A DNA stretch of 64,000 nucleotides, taken from contig NC_133174.1 of assembly GCF_040802235.1 (NCBI RefSeq), positions 84,776,647 to 84,840,646 of the forward strand. Reading direction: 5' to 3'. The stretch is from Manis javanica (lineage: Eukaryota; Chordata; Mammalia; Pholidota; Manidae). This document shows, piece after piece, positions 20,590-33,149 of this stretch. Under the pieces are notes generated by a model that saw only the letters and a list, made by a program, of their open reading frames with translations, did no database searches and had not been told where the DNA came from. How positions within the stretch are numbered: position 1 is the first letter of the stretch; each line of letters begins with the position of its first letter. The position numbers and the translations under genes are program-made.

Positions 20590-21200
20590 CAAATGCTTTT
20601 GAATAGAGGCACTTATTTAACAATTATTTATAAAGTGTTAGGCTCTGTTTACATACTGGAGATAGAGCCATGAGTAAGACAAACTCATTGAGTTTACATT
20701 CTGGAGGATGGAGACTGACAATAAAACAAGTGAACAAATAGATACATGAAGATTTATTTGTGTGCCACAACCAAGTGCCACAAGGGAAAAAATAAAATAA
20801 GATCTAATAGAGAATAAGTGGGAGAGGGTCACTGACATCAAATGATCAGAGAAGGCCTTTTTGAGAAAAATCTGGGAGAGAAATACTCTGAAATGGGAAA
20901 CAACTGGGGACAGGCCTGTATAAATATGGCACAAAAAGCAGGGCAAGAGTGGTAGGAAATGATGTTGGAGAAGTAGATAGAGGTCAAATCAAATACGTCC
21001 TGAGGGTTTGGTAAATAAATCGAATTGTTCTAAATATGATAAGAAACCATTGGAGAGTTGAAAGCAGGGAAATTACATGATTTGATTTACCTTTTTAAAA
21101 AAGATCACTTTGGCTGCAGATGAATAATTGACCATAGGGGAGCAAGGATGGAAGCAAGGAGACCAATCAATAAGCTGTTGCAGTAGTATGGGTGAGCAGT
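20590..21200 (+). repeat. Old interspersed repeat, family A, copy 2
   Basis: Shares blocks with 1540-2240 ('aaaccattggagagttgaaa', 'gatcactttggctgcagatg', 'ggaagcaaggagaccaatca', 'gctgttgcagtagtatgggt'). It begins with 'tactggagatagagccatga' and 'tttacattctggaggatgga', the 5' part of the same family. The 102-codon minus frame at 20638-20946 lies within it and is a chance frame. Confidence 0.6.
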
Positions 21201-21481
21201 GGTGGTGTTATATGAGGCACCTTCTCTCTTGGTGCCTTTGCTCATATAGTTCTTTCTAGATGCTAAACTCCAATTACTAATTCAAAATTTCACTCAACCA
21301 TTACCACCTTGGAAAGCCTCCTCCAATCTCCAACCACTGTCTACCAGACAGAATTAATTGCTTCTTTATATGTAGTCCTTCTTATGACTTTCATTGTAGC
21401 ACATACCTAGCAGGGTGATTACATGTATATACAAACTCTGGAGCTAGATTGTTTGAAATGAAACTCTGCCTTTATCCTCTT

Positions 21482-21955
21482 CTGTGAGTTGAATTGTGTC
21501 ACCTCAAAATTTGTATATTGAAATCCCAGCAGTCAGTACCTCAGGTTGTGACATTGGTAAGAGTGTCATTTCAGAAATAATTGTTTCAGTTAAGATGAAG
21601 TCATAGTACAATAGGGTGGGCCTCTAATCCAGTATGACTGATATCCTTATTAAAAAAGGGGAAATTTGGCAAAGATATATCCATAGGGAGAACACCTTAT
21701 GGAGATGAATGCAGAGACTGAGACAATGCTTCTATAAACCAAGGAATGCCAAGGATTGCCACCAAACCACTGGAAGCTAGGACAGCAGAGGAACAGATTA
21801 CTCCCTCACAGCCCTCCCAAAGAACCCATCCCACCAACATCTTGATCTCAGACTTCTAGCCTCTAGAACTGTGAGACAATAAATTTTTGTTGTTCCAAGT
21901 GACCACTTTGTGGTACTTTGTTACTGCAGCTCTAGGAAACAGAATTTGGTACTGG
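21482..21955 (+). repeat. MLT1-type LTR (MaLR)
   Basis: Starts 'tgtgagttgaattgtgtcac' and proceeds through 'aatagggtgggcctctaatc', 'ctataaaccaaggaatgcca', 'agacttctagcctctagaac' and 'ctgcagctctaggaaacaga'. The order and length of about 470 bp match an MLT1 LTR in sense. A second copy lies in antisense at 32556-32933. Confidence 0.82.
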
Positions 21956-22029
21956 AGTGGAGGGCTTCTGTAACAAGTATCTAAAAATGAGGAAGTGTCT
22001 TTTGAATCAGGTAATGGGGAATACTAATA

Positions 22030-22250
22030 TTTTCTGAAGGGTTGTTATTGGTATTATACGAATTAATACACACAAATATTTTAGAATGGTAACTGGCACA
22101 TAGAAAGCACTCACTGAGAATTAACTATTATTCCCTCACCAAGTGTATGTTCCCAGAGGGTAGGAATTATCTTTTATTTATCTTTGCATGCTAAGGGATT
22201 GACAAAGTACCTGGCACAGAGTAGAAGCTCAATACTTGTTGGTATTAATT
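22030..22250 (+). repeat. MIR end followed by L2 3' end
   Basis: The first part, with 'tggcacatagaaagcactca', is the MIR tail. The second, with 'cccagagggtaggaattatc' and 'gtacctggcacagagtagaa', is the L2 end. Confidence 0.65.
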
Positions 22251-22974
22251 TGGGTTCTTGGTTTTATCCTGAGGAATAAAACTTTTTAGAATTCTGTGGT
22301 CTAGAGATCCTGAACTTTTATTTCTAGTACCTTGCTATAAAAAATATTACCAGTATTATTCAGATTGGATAATTTGGTAGCTAGTCTACAGCTAAGGGAT
22401 CCCATAGTCTCTCCAAACCTGTTTGTTCATTTATTAGATGAGATCGTTGAGCTAGATGATCTCTAAGGTCCCTTCTAATTTCAAAATTGTGCAAGCCTAG
22501 GTCTCTAACTAGAATTTAGGAAGGCAGTGCACTTGAAGAATGAATTATATTTGATCATTAAAGAAATAATGAAATATATCACAAATCAACAAGAAGGCAC
22601 TTTCAGGGAATGAGCAGGGCTCATGGTGCACTTTTGCTGGGTCATTAAAATGAGTAAGACCTTATGTGCACTTCTAAGTAATTTAATAGTTCTACTTTCC
22701 CACAAACCATTCAAAGAATTTCAGGTATCTCCTTGTCTCAAGCTTCCCCAAACTGTTTTTTACCCCTCCAATGATTATTAATGACAATTACAAGTCACAC
22801 AATTTCTATCTATAAACAGAACTTTATGTTTTACAGCATTATGTCTGCTGATTCAACTCTCAATATGTTTTTATAGTCAAAACAATTGAAACTGTAATTA
22901 GGTTGAAGTCAGGTGATAGTTGAATTCACTAATATTGATCTGAACAATAACAGGAAAATTAAAGGAATGATTTT
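22251..22974. other. No feature recognised
   Basis: No gene or nameable repeat seen. Confidence 0.45.
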
Positions 22975-23096
22975 CAAACTCTAGTTTGCATTAGAAATGC
23001 TGGAGAGCATCTTAAAAGTGTGGCTTCCTGCTCACTCATTGAAATTCTGGTTAACAAGTTTGAGGGGAACAGTGGCTGTGAAGTTGCATTTTTTTA
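22975..23096 (+). mobile_element. MER5A-type hAT element
   Basis: 'caaactctagtttgcattag' followed by 'tggagagcatcttaaaagtg' matches the left half of MER5A, the common short hAT-Charlie element. The copy is diverged. Confidence 0.65.
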
Positions 23097-23689
23097 GAAT
23101 GTTCAGTTTATATTTATTGGAAGGACATAGATTTAAAAGGATAATTGAAATGAATTGATTATGATATCCTTAAAACTTACCCTCATTCAAAGTCTGAGTG
23201 TTTGAATAACTTTTTGACTCCCAAGTACCTTATGTAAGAGTATTTCCACATGCTCTCACCTTCTAAACCATTAAGATGTAGCATTTCTTAAAATACTGTT
23301 TCGCTGTCAACTCTAGAGTTTTCTCCTAAGCTGCTGACACTCATTTTGCATGTTTTGCTTTCTTGAGCTTATATACACAATGGCGTGAACTATGTTATGA
23401 CTGCTGCCTGGTCCACAGCAACAGTAAGAAGCTACCAATACCAGAGCTGTTAAAATGTGAATAAATGTGCATCTTAGAATCAATGGAATATGGCAGTAGT
23501 GCATTAGCTGTGAAAGGGACTTGGACCAAGGAGTCATTATCTAGAGGTTAATAGTGGAGGTGTAGAATATAGAGTACTTTATTAAAAAATGAAGTGGTTA
23601 ATATCATAGTTGAGGATATTGTTTCACATTCAGACACTGTTTTCCTCTAATCATTTTAATATAAAATTCCCTTTTCTTTTTCATGGAGA
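23097..23689. other. No feature recognised
   Basis: Unassigned AT-rich interval before the L1-B 3' end. Confidence 0.45.
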
Positions 23690-23999
23690 ATCTTTTTTTT
23701 TTAAATTAAGGTATCATTAATATACGATCTTACAAGGGTTTCACATGAGCAACATTGTGGTTTCAGTATTCACCCATATTATCAAGTCCCCCACCCATGC
23801 CACTGCAAGCACTGTCCATCAGTGAAGTAAGATGCTATACAGTCATTAATTGTCTTCTGAGTGCTATACTGTCTTCCCAGTGACCTATCTATATTGTGTG
23901 TGTTAATCATAATGCCCCTTAATCCCCTTATCCCTCACTCCTAACCACCCTCCCCAACCCCTTCCCTTTGGTAACCAATACTCCTTTCTTGGAGTCTGT

Positions 24000-26900
24000 G
24001 CCTCTACTGCTGTTTTGTTCCTTCAGTTTTGCTTTGTTGTTATAGTCCACAAATGAGTGAAATGATTTGGTACTTGTCTTTCTCTGACTGCTTATTTCAA
24101 TATGAAGCTCCATCCATAATGTTGCAAATGGTAGGCTTTGTTTTCTTCTTATGGATGAATAATATTCCATTGTGTATATGTACCACCTCTTCTTTATCCA
24201 TTCATCTGCTGATGGACACTTAGGTTGCTTCCGTATCTTGGCTATTGTAAATAGTGCTGCAATAAACGTAGGGGTGCATATATCTTTTTCAAACTGGGCT
24301 ACTGCATTCTTAGGGTAAATTCCTAGGAGTGAAATTCCTGTGTCAAATGGTATTTCTATTTTTAATTTTTTGAGGAACTTCCATATTGCTTTCTACAATG
24401 GTTGAACTAATTTTCATTCCCACCAGCAGTGTAGAAGGCTTCCCCTTTCTCTGCATCCATCCAGTGTTTGTTGTTCCTAGTCTTTTCCATGTTGGCCCTC
24501 CTAAATGATGTGATGTGATATCTCATTGTGGTTTTAATTTGTGTTTCTCTGATGATTAGTGATATGGAGCATCTTTTCATGTGCCTGCTGGCTATCTGAA
24601 TTTCTTTTTTGGAGAAGTGTCTGTTCATGTCCTCCACCCATTTTTTAATTGGGTTATTTGCTTTTCGGGTGTTGAGGTCTGTGAGCTCTTTATATATTTT
24701 GGATGTTAACCTCTTATCAGACATGTCGTTTATGAATATATTTTCCCATACTGTAAGATGCCTTTTGTTCTGCTGATGATGTCCTCTGCTGTACAGAAGC
24801 TTTTTAGTTTGGTGCAGTCCCATTTGTTCATTTTTGCTTTTGTTTCCATTGCCCAAGGAGATGTGTTCAGGAAAAAGTTGTTCATGTTTATATTCAAGAG
24901 ATTTTTGCCTATGTTTTCTTCTAAGAGTTTTGTGGTTTCATGACTTACATTCGGGTCTTTGATCCATTTTGAATTACTTTTATGTATGCAGTGAGACAAT
25001 AATCCAGTTTCATTCTCTTACATGTAGCTGTCCAGTTTTGCCAACACCAGTTGTAGTAGAGGCTGTTGTTTCCCAATTGTATATCCATGGCTCCTATATT
25101 GTACATTAACTGTCCATATATGTGAGGGTTTACATCTGGGCTCTCTAGTCTTTTCCATTGATCTATGGGTCTGTTCTTGTGCTAGTACCAAATTATTTTT
25201 GATTACTGTGGCTTTGTGGTAGAGCTTGAAATTGGGGATTGTAATTCCCCCAGCATTCTTCTTAGTTCTTAGGATTACTTTGGCTATTCTGGGTCTTCTG
25301 TGGTTTCATATGAATTTTAGAACTATTTGTACTAGTTCATTGAAGAATGCTGTTGGTATTCTGATAGGGATTGCATTAAATCTGTAGATTGCATTAGGCA
25401 GGATGGCCATTTTGACAATATTAATTCTTCCTATCCATGAGCATGGGTTGTATTTCCATTTGCTGGTGTCTTTTTTAATTTCTTTCATGAGTCTCTTGTA
25501 GTTTTCAGGGTATAGATCTTTCACCTCCTTCCTAGATATTTTATTATTTTTGATGCAAATGTAAATAGAGTTGTTTACCTGATTTTTTCTTTCTCCTAGT
25601 TCATCATTAGCATATAGAAATGCAACAGATTTCTGTGTATCAATTCTGTACCCTGAAACTTTGCTGAATTCAGTTATTAGTTCTAGTAGTTTTGGGGTGG
25701 ATTCTTTAGGGTTTTTTTAATGTACAATATCATGTCATCTGCAAACAGGGACAGTTTAACTTCTTCCTTCTAAATATGGATACCTTTTATTTCTTTGTGT
25801 TGTCTGATTGATGTGACTAGAACCTCCAGTACTATGTTGAATAAAAGAGGTGAGAGTGGGCATCCTTGTCTTCTCTCCAATCTTAGAGGAAAAACTTTCA
25901 GCTTTTTCCTCTTAAGTTTGATGCTGGCTGTGAGTTTGTCCTATATGGCCTTAATTTTATTGATGTACTTGCCCTCTATAGCCATTTTGTTGAGAGTTTT
26001 TATCATGAATGGATGTTGAATTTTGTCAAATGCTTTTTAAGCATCTGTTGGGATGATCATATGATTATGTCCTTTTTCTTGATGTGGTGGATGATGTTGA
26101 TGGATTTTCAAATATTGTACCATCCTTGCATCCCTGGAATAAATCCCATTTGGTCATGATTGATGATCATTTTGATGTATTTTTGAATTCAGTTTGCTAA
26201 TATTTTGTTGAGTATTTTTGCATCTATGTTCATCATGGATATTGATATATAATTTTCTTTTTTGTGGTGTCTTTGTCTGGTAATGGTATTAGAGTAATGT
26301 TGGCCTCATAGAATGAGTTTGAAAGTATTCCCTCCTCTTCTACTTTTTGGTAAAGTTTAAGAAAGATGGGTATTAGGTCTTATCTAAATGTTTGATAAAA
26401 TTCAATGGTGAAGTCTTCTGGTCCAGGACTTTTGTTCTTAGGTAGTTTATTGATTACCAATTCAATTTCATTGCTAGTAATTGGTCTGTTGAGATTTTCT
26501 GTTTCTTCCTCAGTCAGTCTTGGAAGGTTGTATTTTTCTAGAAAGTTGTCCATTTGTTTGAGGTTATCCAATTTTTCACATATAATTTTTCATAGTGTTC
26601 TCTAATAAGAATTTGTATTTCTGTGGTATCCGTAGTGACTTTTTCTTTATAATTTCTGTTTCTGTTTATATGTGTAGGCTTTCTTTTTTCTTAATTTGTC
26701 TGTCTGGGTTTTATCTATTTTGTTCATTTTCTTGAAGAACCAGCTTCTGGTTTCATTTGATTCTATTTTTTAATTTTTCTCACTTTTATTTATTTCTACT
26801 CTGATCTTTATTATGTCTCTCCTTCTACTGATTCTGGGGCTCATTTGTTCTTTTCTAGCTTCATTGATTGTGAGTTTAAACTGTTCATTTGGGATTGTTT

Positions 26901-27849
26901 TTCTTCCTTGAGGTAAGCCTTTATTGCAACATACTTTCCTCATAGAACTGTCTTCACTACATCCCATGGGTTTGGGGTGTTGAGCTTTTGTTTTCATTTG
27001 TCTCCATGTATTGCTTGATCTCTGTTTTCATTTGGTCATTTTTCCATTGATTATTTAGGAGCATGTTTTTAAACATCCAAGTTTTTGTGGGCTTTTTTGT
27101 TTTCTTTGTATAATTAATTTCTAGTTTCATACTTTTGTGGTCTGAGGAGCTGGTTGGCACAATTTCAATCTTTTAAAATTTACTGAGGCTCTTTTTGACC
27201 TAGTATGTGGTCTATTGTGAAAATATTCCATGTGCACTTGAGAAGAATGTGTATCCTACTTCTTTTGGGTGGAATGTTCTGTAAATGTCTGTTACATCCA
27301 TCTGTTCTAATGCATTGTTCAGTGCCTCTGTCTCCTTACTTGTTTTCTTTCTGGTGGATCTGTCTTTTGGAGTGAGTGGTGTGTTGAAGTCTCCTGAAAT
27401 GAATGCATTGCATTCAATGTACCCCTTTAATTTTGTTAGTATTTGTTTCACATATTTATGTGCTCCTATATTGGATGTACAGATATTTATAATGGTTATA
27501 TCCCCTCTTTGGGCTGACCCCTTTGTCTTTATGTAATATTCTTCTTTGTCTCTTGTTAATTTCTTTGTTTTGAAATCATTATTTTTTCTGATATAAGTAC
27601 TGCTGGTCCTGGTTTTTTCTCCTTATTTTTTGCATTAAATATTTTTTCCCATCCCTTCACTTTTAGTTTGTGTATGTCTTTGGGTTTGAGGTGAGTCTCT
27701 TGTAGGCAGCATATAGATGGGTCTTGCTTTTTTATCCATTCTGTAACTCTGCATATTTTGATTGGTGCATTCAGTCCATTTATATTTAGGGTGATTATCA
27801 ATAGATATGTACTTATTGCCATTGCCAGCTTCAGATTCATGGTTACCAA
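24000..27849 (-). pseudogene. ORF2: L1-B ORF2 (endonuclease / reverse transcriptase), dead
   Basis: The frame begins near 27849 with an AP-endonuclease start ('YLLIITLNINGLNAPIK', then 'CCLQETHLK' holding the metal-binding Glu). It continues through 'ISGDFNTPL' (27360-27420) and 'SSDHKSMKLEIN' (near 27155). The RT domain shows '[15 protein letters not shown]' (near 26400) and a FADD catalytic box on the minus strand at about 25732-25745. The distal part includes '[17 protein letters not shown]' (25400-25460), '[19 protein letters not shown]' (24590-24650) and 'MEYYSSIRRK' near 24165. The frame is broken into more than ten pieces. Confidence 0.9.
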
Positions 27850-28099
27850 AGGTTCAAGGGTAGCTTCTTTACTATCTAACAGTCTAACTTAACTCACTTA
27901 TTATGCCGTTTCAAACACAATCTAAAGGTTCTTTATTTCTCCCTTCTTTTTATTCCTCCCACATTCTTTTTTCCTTTCATTCCTTTTTCTCTTATTCTTT
28001 CATTCCTAGAGATCCTTTTTCCTTTCTGTGCCTTAGCTTTGTTTTCCTGCTCCCTAATTTCTATTTCTTTTACTGTCTCATCTACCCCATGTAACCTAC

Positions 28100-28615
28100 C
28101 TTTATTTATTTATTTATTTATTTATTATTTTTTTAAGTGTCTTGCAATTTTGTTTTATCATTTAATAGAGCTAAAAAAAGGATCAATACTTTTAAATGGT
28201 TGAATATTTCAGTGACCACCAAAAAACATCCCACACTCCTTAGACATCACTGCTCACCTCTCCAACCCCAACTCTCAACAACTGTAAAAAATCCTTCCCT
28301 ACTCCAAGATCACTTAAATATTCTCCTATAGTATCTCTAACCTTCTTTATACATTAATTTTTAGGGCTTTTATCTACAAGGAAATGCTGTATTGTCATTG
28401 ATGTTAGATAAGAATCCAACTCCATTTATTCTCCCAGGTGAACACTTGTTCATGCTAACACTAATTACTAAGAAGACCATTCTTTTTCTTCTATTCTGCA
28501 CTGCCAATTCTAGCACACATCTAGTATCTGTTAGTGTTTCTGGATATATATTCAGTTCCTATGATCTGTTTATTTTTATTTAACACCACACTGTTTTAAT
28601 TACATGTAATCAACC
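28100..28615 (-). repeat. Block with (TTTA)n edge inside L1-B
   Basis: On the minus strand the block ends in an A-rich (TAAA)n tail (plus 28101-28135). The text upstream of the tail, including 'aggagaatatttaagtgatc' and 'ttggagtagggaaggatttt', resembles an older L1 ORF2 fragment. It replaces most of ORF1, so it is either an A-tailed insertion or a sign that L1-B is made of two elements. Confidence 0.5.
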
Positions 28616-28790
28616 TTTAAATCCCTCCCTTGATTGTTTCATTTCAGATACTGTATTTTTCAAAGTTTCTATTTCTTTCTTTAAGTTGTCTCTAAGATCT
28701 TGAATATTTTTCTGTAGCTCCGTCAGCATGTTTATGATTTTTATTTTGAAATATTTATCAAGAAAATTGTTGATTTCTGTTTCACATACC
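28616..28790 (-). pseudogene. ORF1: L1-B ORF1 coiled-coil fragment
   Basis: The minus strand encodes a short run of heptad-like residues including 'LTELQKNIQDLRDNLKKEIE', typical of the N-terminal coiled coil of L1 ORF1p, and then a TGA near 28616. The RNA-recognition and C-terminal domains are missing. ORF1p normally trimerises through this coiled coil and binds L1 RNA. This fragment cannot bind RNA. Confidence 0.75.
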
Positions 28791-28829
28791 CCTCTTTCTG
28801 GTGCCTGTTGGATTTTTGTTTGTATACAT

Positions 28830-29819
28830 TTTTTTTTACTGTTTCATATTTCTAGTGATTCCTAGGTAATAATTTTGTGTAGGCAGTGCTCTCTAGTGCC
28901 CAGAAGCTCTACTTTCTGGAGCTGCCCAGCACCTGGAGCAATGGCAGGGGTTATAGGCAAGTGGCACTGGCACCTGCTGGGAGGAAACACCTCTTTCCTG
29001 TTTCCTGGCTGCAGTGCCTGACTCCATTGCCAGATTCAGTGGGCCATGTGTGCAGGGAATTACCTCTGTGTTTTGCCCCTGTAGCTGTCATAGATGGGAC
29101 CACGATCTGGCTTCCCTGGCACAATGGTGGGGGCAACAGGTTTGCAGTCTGGTGTCTGTTGGGAGGGAGGAACGGCAGGCTGCATATTACAATGGGGTGC
29201 CTTGGGGCTGTGTTGCCAGCCAGGGGTATGGAGCATCTTAAGCTCCTGAAAGTTCCCAATCTATTGGGCTGAATGTGCCTTGACTATTTTGTCCACCTTT
29301 CTTTTCTCCTGAGGAGCAAGCTCTTCGTAATCTTTGCTGCTTTAATGCCTCTCTCACTGTTGGGATGTCTTTCAAAGTGCCTGCCTTTCTTTTGTCCTGA
29401 AGCAGCCAGTTGTGGGACCCATTCTCCACAAACAACTGGAATTTCAGTGTCTCCAAGTATTCTGCCTGTCTTTGCTTCCAACCCCACTAATCTCCAGATT
29501 ACCATGTAATGTGGATTTGTGCTCTCAGAGCAGATCTCAAGGGCTGGGTGGTTAGCAGTCCTGGGATTCTACTCCTTCCCCATTCTATTTCTCTTCCTCC
29601 CGCCTGTGAAATGGACTGGGGGAGGGCTTGGGTCCCACTGTGTTGTGGCTTTGCTACTTTACCCATTTCTGTGGGGGTCTTCTCTTTTTCCCAGATGTAG
29701 GCAATATGTTCTGCAGTCTTCGGGTTGCTCTTTCTGGATTAGTTGTATTTGCTATATTTTCATGTTACATGTGGTTTTGGGAGGAGGTTTCTGTCTCACC
29801 TCTTATGCTACCCTCTTTT
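28830..29819 (-). promoter_or_regulatory. L1-B 5'UTR
   Basis: GC-richer than its surroundings. On the minus strand it begins close to 'gaggtgagacagaaacctcc' and is similar to 59975-60417 at the start of L1-C. L1 5'UTRs carry the internal promoter. Overlapping frames of 75-128 codons on both strands in this interval are by-products of its base composition. Confidence 0.75.
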
Positions 29820-30063
29820 ATCAAAGTTGCATTTTTAATAAGCCTCTCCAGTGATTCCTATATAGGAGGGCTTTCAACCATATACTGAAAAACACTGCTG
29901 TAATAAATGTACTTATGGGTTTTCTATAATGGATGTAAAATTATTTTTTTAAAAGCTATATCAAGTCTTAAATTAGCAAAATTAAATCTCTAAAACTGGA
30001 CCTAAATCATTTATTACAAAATATCTAAATACTAAACTTTTAAAGAACACAAATGAATTGGTA
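29820..30063. other. No feature recognised
   Basis: Short spacer between L1-B and the SINE-like element. The text 'gaaaaacactgctgtaataa' suggests the edge of an older L1. Confidence 0.4.
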
Positions 30064-30235
30064 TAATTTGGAAAGTAAGAATTTGTTTGTTATGCTTCAG
30101 AAGATTAGAGACTGTTGAGAGTTAGGCTTGGGGTTGATTAATGATTGTGCATTGAGTCCCCTAAGCAGAATTTTATTGCTGTTAACAACCATTTGATCAA
30201 TAAATATGAGAGATGCCCTCTCAAAAAAAAAAAAG
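30064..30235 (+). repeat. Short A-tailed SINE-like element, copy 1
   Basis: About 170 bp ending in AATAAATATGAGAGATGCCC and a 12-A tail. It matches 63050-63229 almost base for base over its last 140 bases ('gcttcagaagattagagact', 'gattgtgcattgagtcccct', 'cagaattttattgctgttaa'). It has no frame. The AATAAA just before the tail suggests a polymerase II-type or L1-derived 3' end. I recall it as frequent in pangolin sequence. Confidence 0.75.
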
Positions 30236-30479
30236 AAAATAATATAATAAAGGAAATACAAAGGAAAAAAAAGTTGATTACATAACTATTCATTTCCTTT
30301 GATAGTCTTATTCAAAGACCTTGTTTAGCATGGATCATATAACCATTTTTTATTCCAATTTTCTGGTCTGCTGGTCCTGTTGGAAGAAGAATGAGGCTTT
30401 CTCTCCTCTCTAACTCTAGTACGTGAACTTGTGAAACTACTATGTCTCATATCACATGAAACTTAAATAAAAGTCGGGT

Positions 30480-30880
30480 ATTAGCTTTACTATGTAATAA
30501 CCCCGAAATTTCAGGGGCTTACAATAGTTAACATTTATTTTCTTGTTCACGTTATGTGTTAGCTATAGGTCAGCTGTGGCTCTGCTTCACTCTACTGCAT
30601 ATGTTTTTAATTCTCAGACCATGATTTAATGAGCAGTCCCTTATCTTATACATACCATTCTCATGGCATGGATAGTGCATAAGGCAAAGTCAAACACATA
30701 ACACTTTATAGCATCTTCTAGAGCATGGCTACTCACATTCCACTGACCAAAGCAAGTCATGTGGTTAACCCTGACAATTAGGTGGGGAAATACACTTCAC
30801 CTACAAGTAGGCCTTTCAAGTTCATGGTGAGCATGGGAACATATTACTGTTACAGGGGAGAAAGTGAATTTTGAACATTT
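30480..30880. repeat. Old interspersed repeat, family unresolved
   Basis: 'taaccccgaaatttcagggg', 'ggtcagctgtggctctgctt' and 'ccactgaccaaagcaagtca' are words of an old mammalian repeat of DNA-transposon or LTR type. Similar words occur at 58770-59250. Confidence 0.5.
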
Positions 30881-31099
30881 TTATTATATAACAGCCTGCT
30901 CAACTAATGGCTCTGATTTCAGCTACTAAGTGCTTCTTTTGAAAGGAATCATTCCTTTCCACAGAATATAGATGAAACAAAACCTATTTAGATACTATAG
31001 TCATGGTTTGAAATTGAAATTTAAAGTTTTAAGGTCAAGGGTAACATATTTAAATATGCATATAGATGATGCCTTGGTTTGGCATTTTGCCATTGACTT

Positions 31100-31215
31100 T
31101 CTTTTAACCTTGACTATAAGCTCTATGAAATTCTTTATCATATCCTTAGTGCTCAGCACCATATCTGGCCACAAGTTGAAAGCTCAGTAGATGATTACTG
31201 AAGAATAAATGGATG
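31100..31215 (+). repeat. LINE-2 3' end fragment
   Basis: 'ctataagctctatgaaattc', 'tagtgctcagcaccatatct' and 'aaagctcagtagatgattac' follow the L2 end pattern. Confidence 0.65.
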
Positions 31216-32555
31216 CTCAATGTGGCTTGGATTAACAGTGTACAAAGTAATGAATGTAGTATTGGCATGGTTTGGATGTGTATTTTTAAAGATCTCTGAA
31301 ACTTCACTGGCTCTTTACTTCCTTTACTTTTTACTGATAAAATCAGGTTTTTCTTGAAGTGCACAAGGGTTAGGACAATAGATGAAAAGATTAAGGGACT
31401 CGACAGTTTGTGGCTATCTTTATTCAGTTTCTTGTAGGGAAAATGTTTGATCTGCTTCTAGGGATAAACTCAGGACCTATGCCTTCTTAGTCTTGGTATA
31501 CGCAGCTACGCAGCACTTTGCAAGATGCCTAGTGAACAGTAGTTGTTCACTTAATGCATGCTGTTAATTTGAACTTTTTCTTATATTATTAGACCACAAA
31601 TGATCAATGCTTTTTTTCTCTTGTTCTTTAAAACTCCTCTCCCTAATCTTGGACAGTAAGCCCCTGTGAAATGGAAAATACAAGCTCTTAAATACTCCAG
31701 GTCATATTTCCCTACTATGCAAAAACTATTCTTCTTGGATGAAGTTTGTGTATCCTAAAGCCTCTTTCCTCAGGGCCAGTTCCTTCTTCTACCCAATGTC
31801 CTGTGAAGGAGACAAGATTGGGTGCAAGAAAGAAATTTATTTTCCAAGAGTTTAAGGATTGCAGTTTTGAGAGACTGACTTTCTGCTTCAATATGTCCAG
31901 GTGTTCTACCTCTGATGAAGCTCATGCTTAGTCCTTCCTGCAAAGAAAGAACCATGGCAGGTTAACCTTTCAGCTAGAAATACCAAAAATGTGTCTGAAT
32001 TTTGCAGTGAGCACACAATTTTGAATTCTTTCTGGGACTTCCAATACGCTGTCTTCTGGGAAATCATAAGTAATTCCTCACTTTAACTTTCTTTCTGTTC
32101 TTTTCCAATTTAGTAATTTTTATTTTAAAAGGATCCTTGCAGATTTAAACATAACAACTTTGCATTGACTTTAAAACTTTATTAGCTATTTGATCCAAAA
32201 TAGCTTTTCTTATTTGTTTATTTAGTTAAGGGACTCAAGACTTTGGTTAGAATTGCTATTTGTTTTAAGTTCAATCATGTGTAAGAATATTTGTTTTACT
32301 TGTAAACATGCTATTTATCAATTTGTAAGTGATGGTGTTTGAGTAAGAAATGTGAAAAAAAAAGAAATCTCTGTACTTGGGATTATAAAATTCTTTAAAT
32401 GCTGTTTAAACTTTTTTCAGAGGAAACAATGTTCTCTTATTCAGAGGCTTCTGAGTTTTCCTCCCAACTGAAGGATCTAGAAGGCACTTGCTTATAATTG
32501 CCAGTCTCAAAAGATACAGTGTATTCAATCATTATGTATATATTATATGTATGTA
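31216..32555. other. No feature recognised
   Basis: Unique-looking AT-rich DNA. The short opposing frames at 31746-31955 carry no domain. Confidence 0.45.
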
Positions 32556-32933
32556 TTACCTGTCTTAATTTTCTAGGGCTGCCATAACAAAATGCTACAG
32601 ACTTGGTGACTTAAACAAAAGAAGTTTATTTTTTCACACTTGTGGAGGCTGGAAGTTCAAGATTAAGGTATCAGCAAGATGGGTTTCCTCTGAGGCCTCT
32701 CTCCTTGCTTTTCAAATAACCCCCTCTTGCTACCTCATCACAGTGATTCTTCTATGCACATGTACACTTTGTGTCGGCCACATTGGTTAAGGGCCCCACT
32801 CTAATGACTTCATTTTAACTTAATCCCCTCTTTAAAGACTTTGTTTCCAAATAGAGTCACGTTCTAAGTTACTAGGGCTTAGGGCTTCAACATAATGAAT
32901 TTTCAGGGAACATAAGTCAGCCCATAACCCCAC
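32556..32933 (-). repeat. MLT1-type LTR (MaLR), antisense
   Basis: 'ctagggctgccataacaaaa', 'ggaggctggaagttcaagat', 'ctctgaggcctctctccttg', 'ttaacttaatcccctcttta' and 'agggcttcaacataatgaat' follow the reverse of an MLT1 LTR, here with an internal deletion or divergence around 32740-32780. Confidence 0.78.
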
Positions 32934-33149
32934 CAAAAACTATAAGGCAGACATATAGTATTTTATTTTTCTCAAAAACATTCTAGTGAAGTAAGTGGGG
33001 ATGATCATATGATTTCACATGTAAAATCTGTGCTACTTATTGGGACCTAGAAGATTCTAGATTACCAATTTTACATTTTAATAATAGTCATTTCTTAATA
33101 AAACAAAAGAGATCATTTCAAACTGATGCAAAGTACAGAGTTGACATTA

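Larger units (their letters stand above)
23690..29819 (-). mobile_element. Near-full-length mosaic LINE-1 (L1-B)
   Basis: On the minus strand, from 29819 to 23690, the element has a GC-richer 5'UTR (about 28830-29819), an ORF1 coiled-coil piece (28616-28790), a foreign-looking block (28100-28615), an inter-ORF segment, ORF2 (about 24000-27849), a 3'UTR and an A-tail seen as the T-run at 23692-23701. Its 5'UTR is similar to that of L1-C. Many stops and shifts in ORF2 make it immobile. I found no convincing target-site duplication. Confidence 0.88.

Noticed and set aside
28101..28135. CRISPR-like or satellite array from TTTA units
   Set aside because: It is a simple (TTTA)n tract at the tail of a retroposed block. 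No spaced repeats exist anywhere in the window.
28886..29854. Cluster of 72-128-codon frames on both strands
   Set aside because: Explained by the GC-richer L1-B 5'UTR. No protein family is recognisable and frames overlap on both strands.
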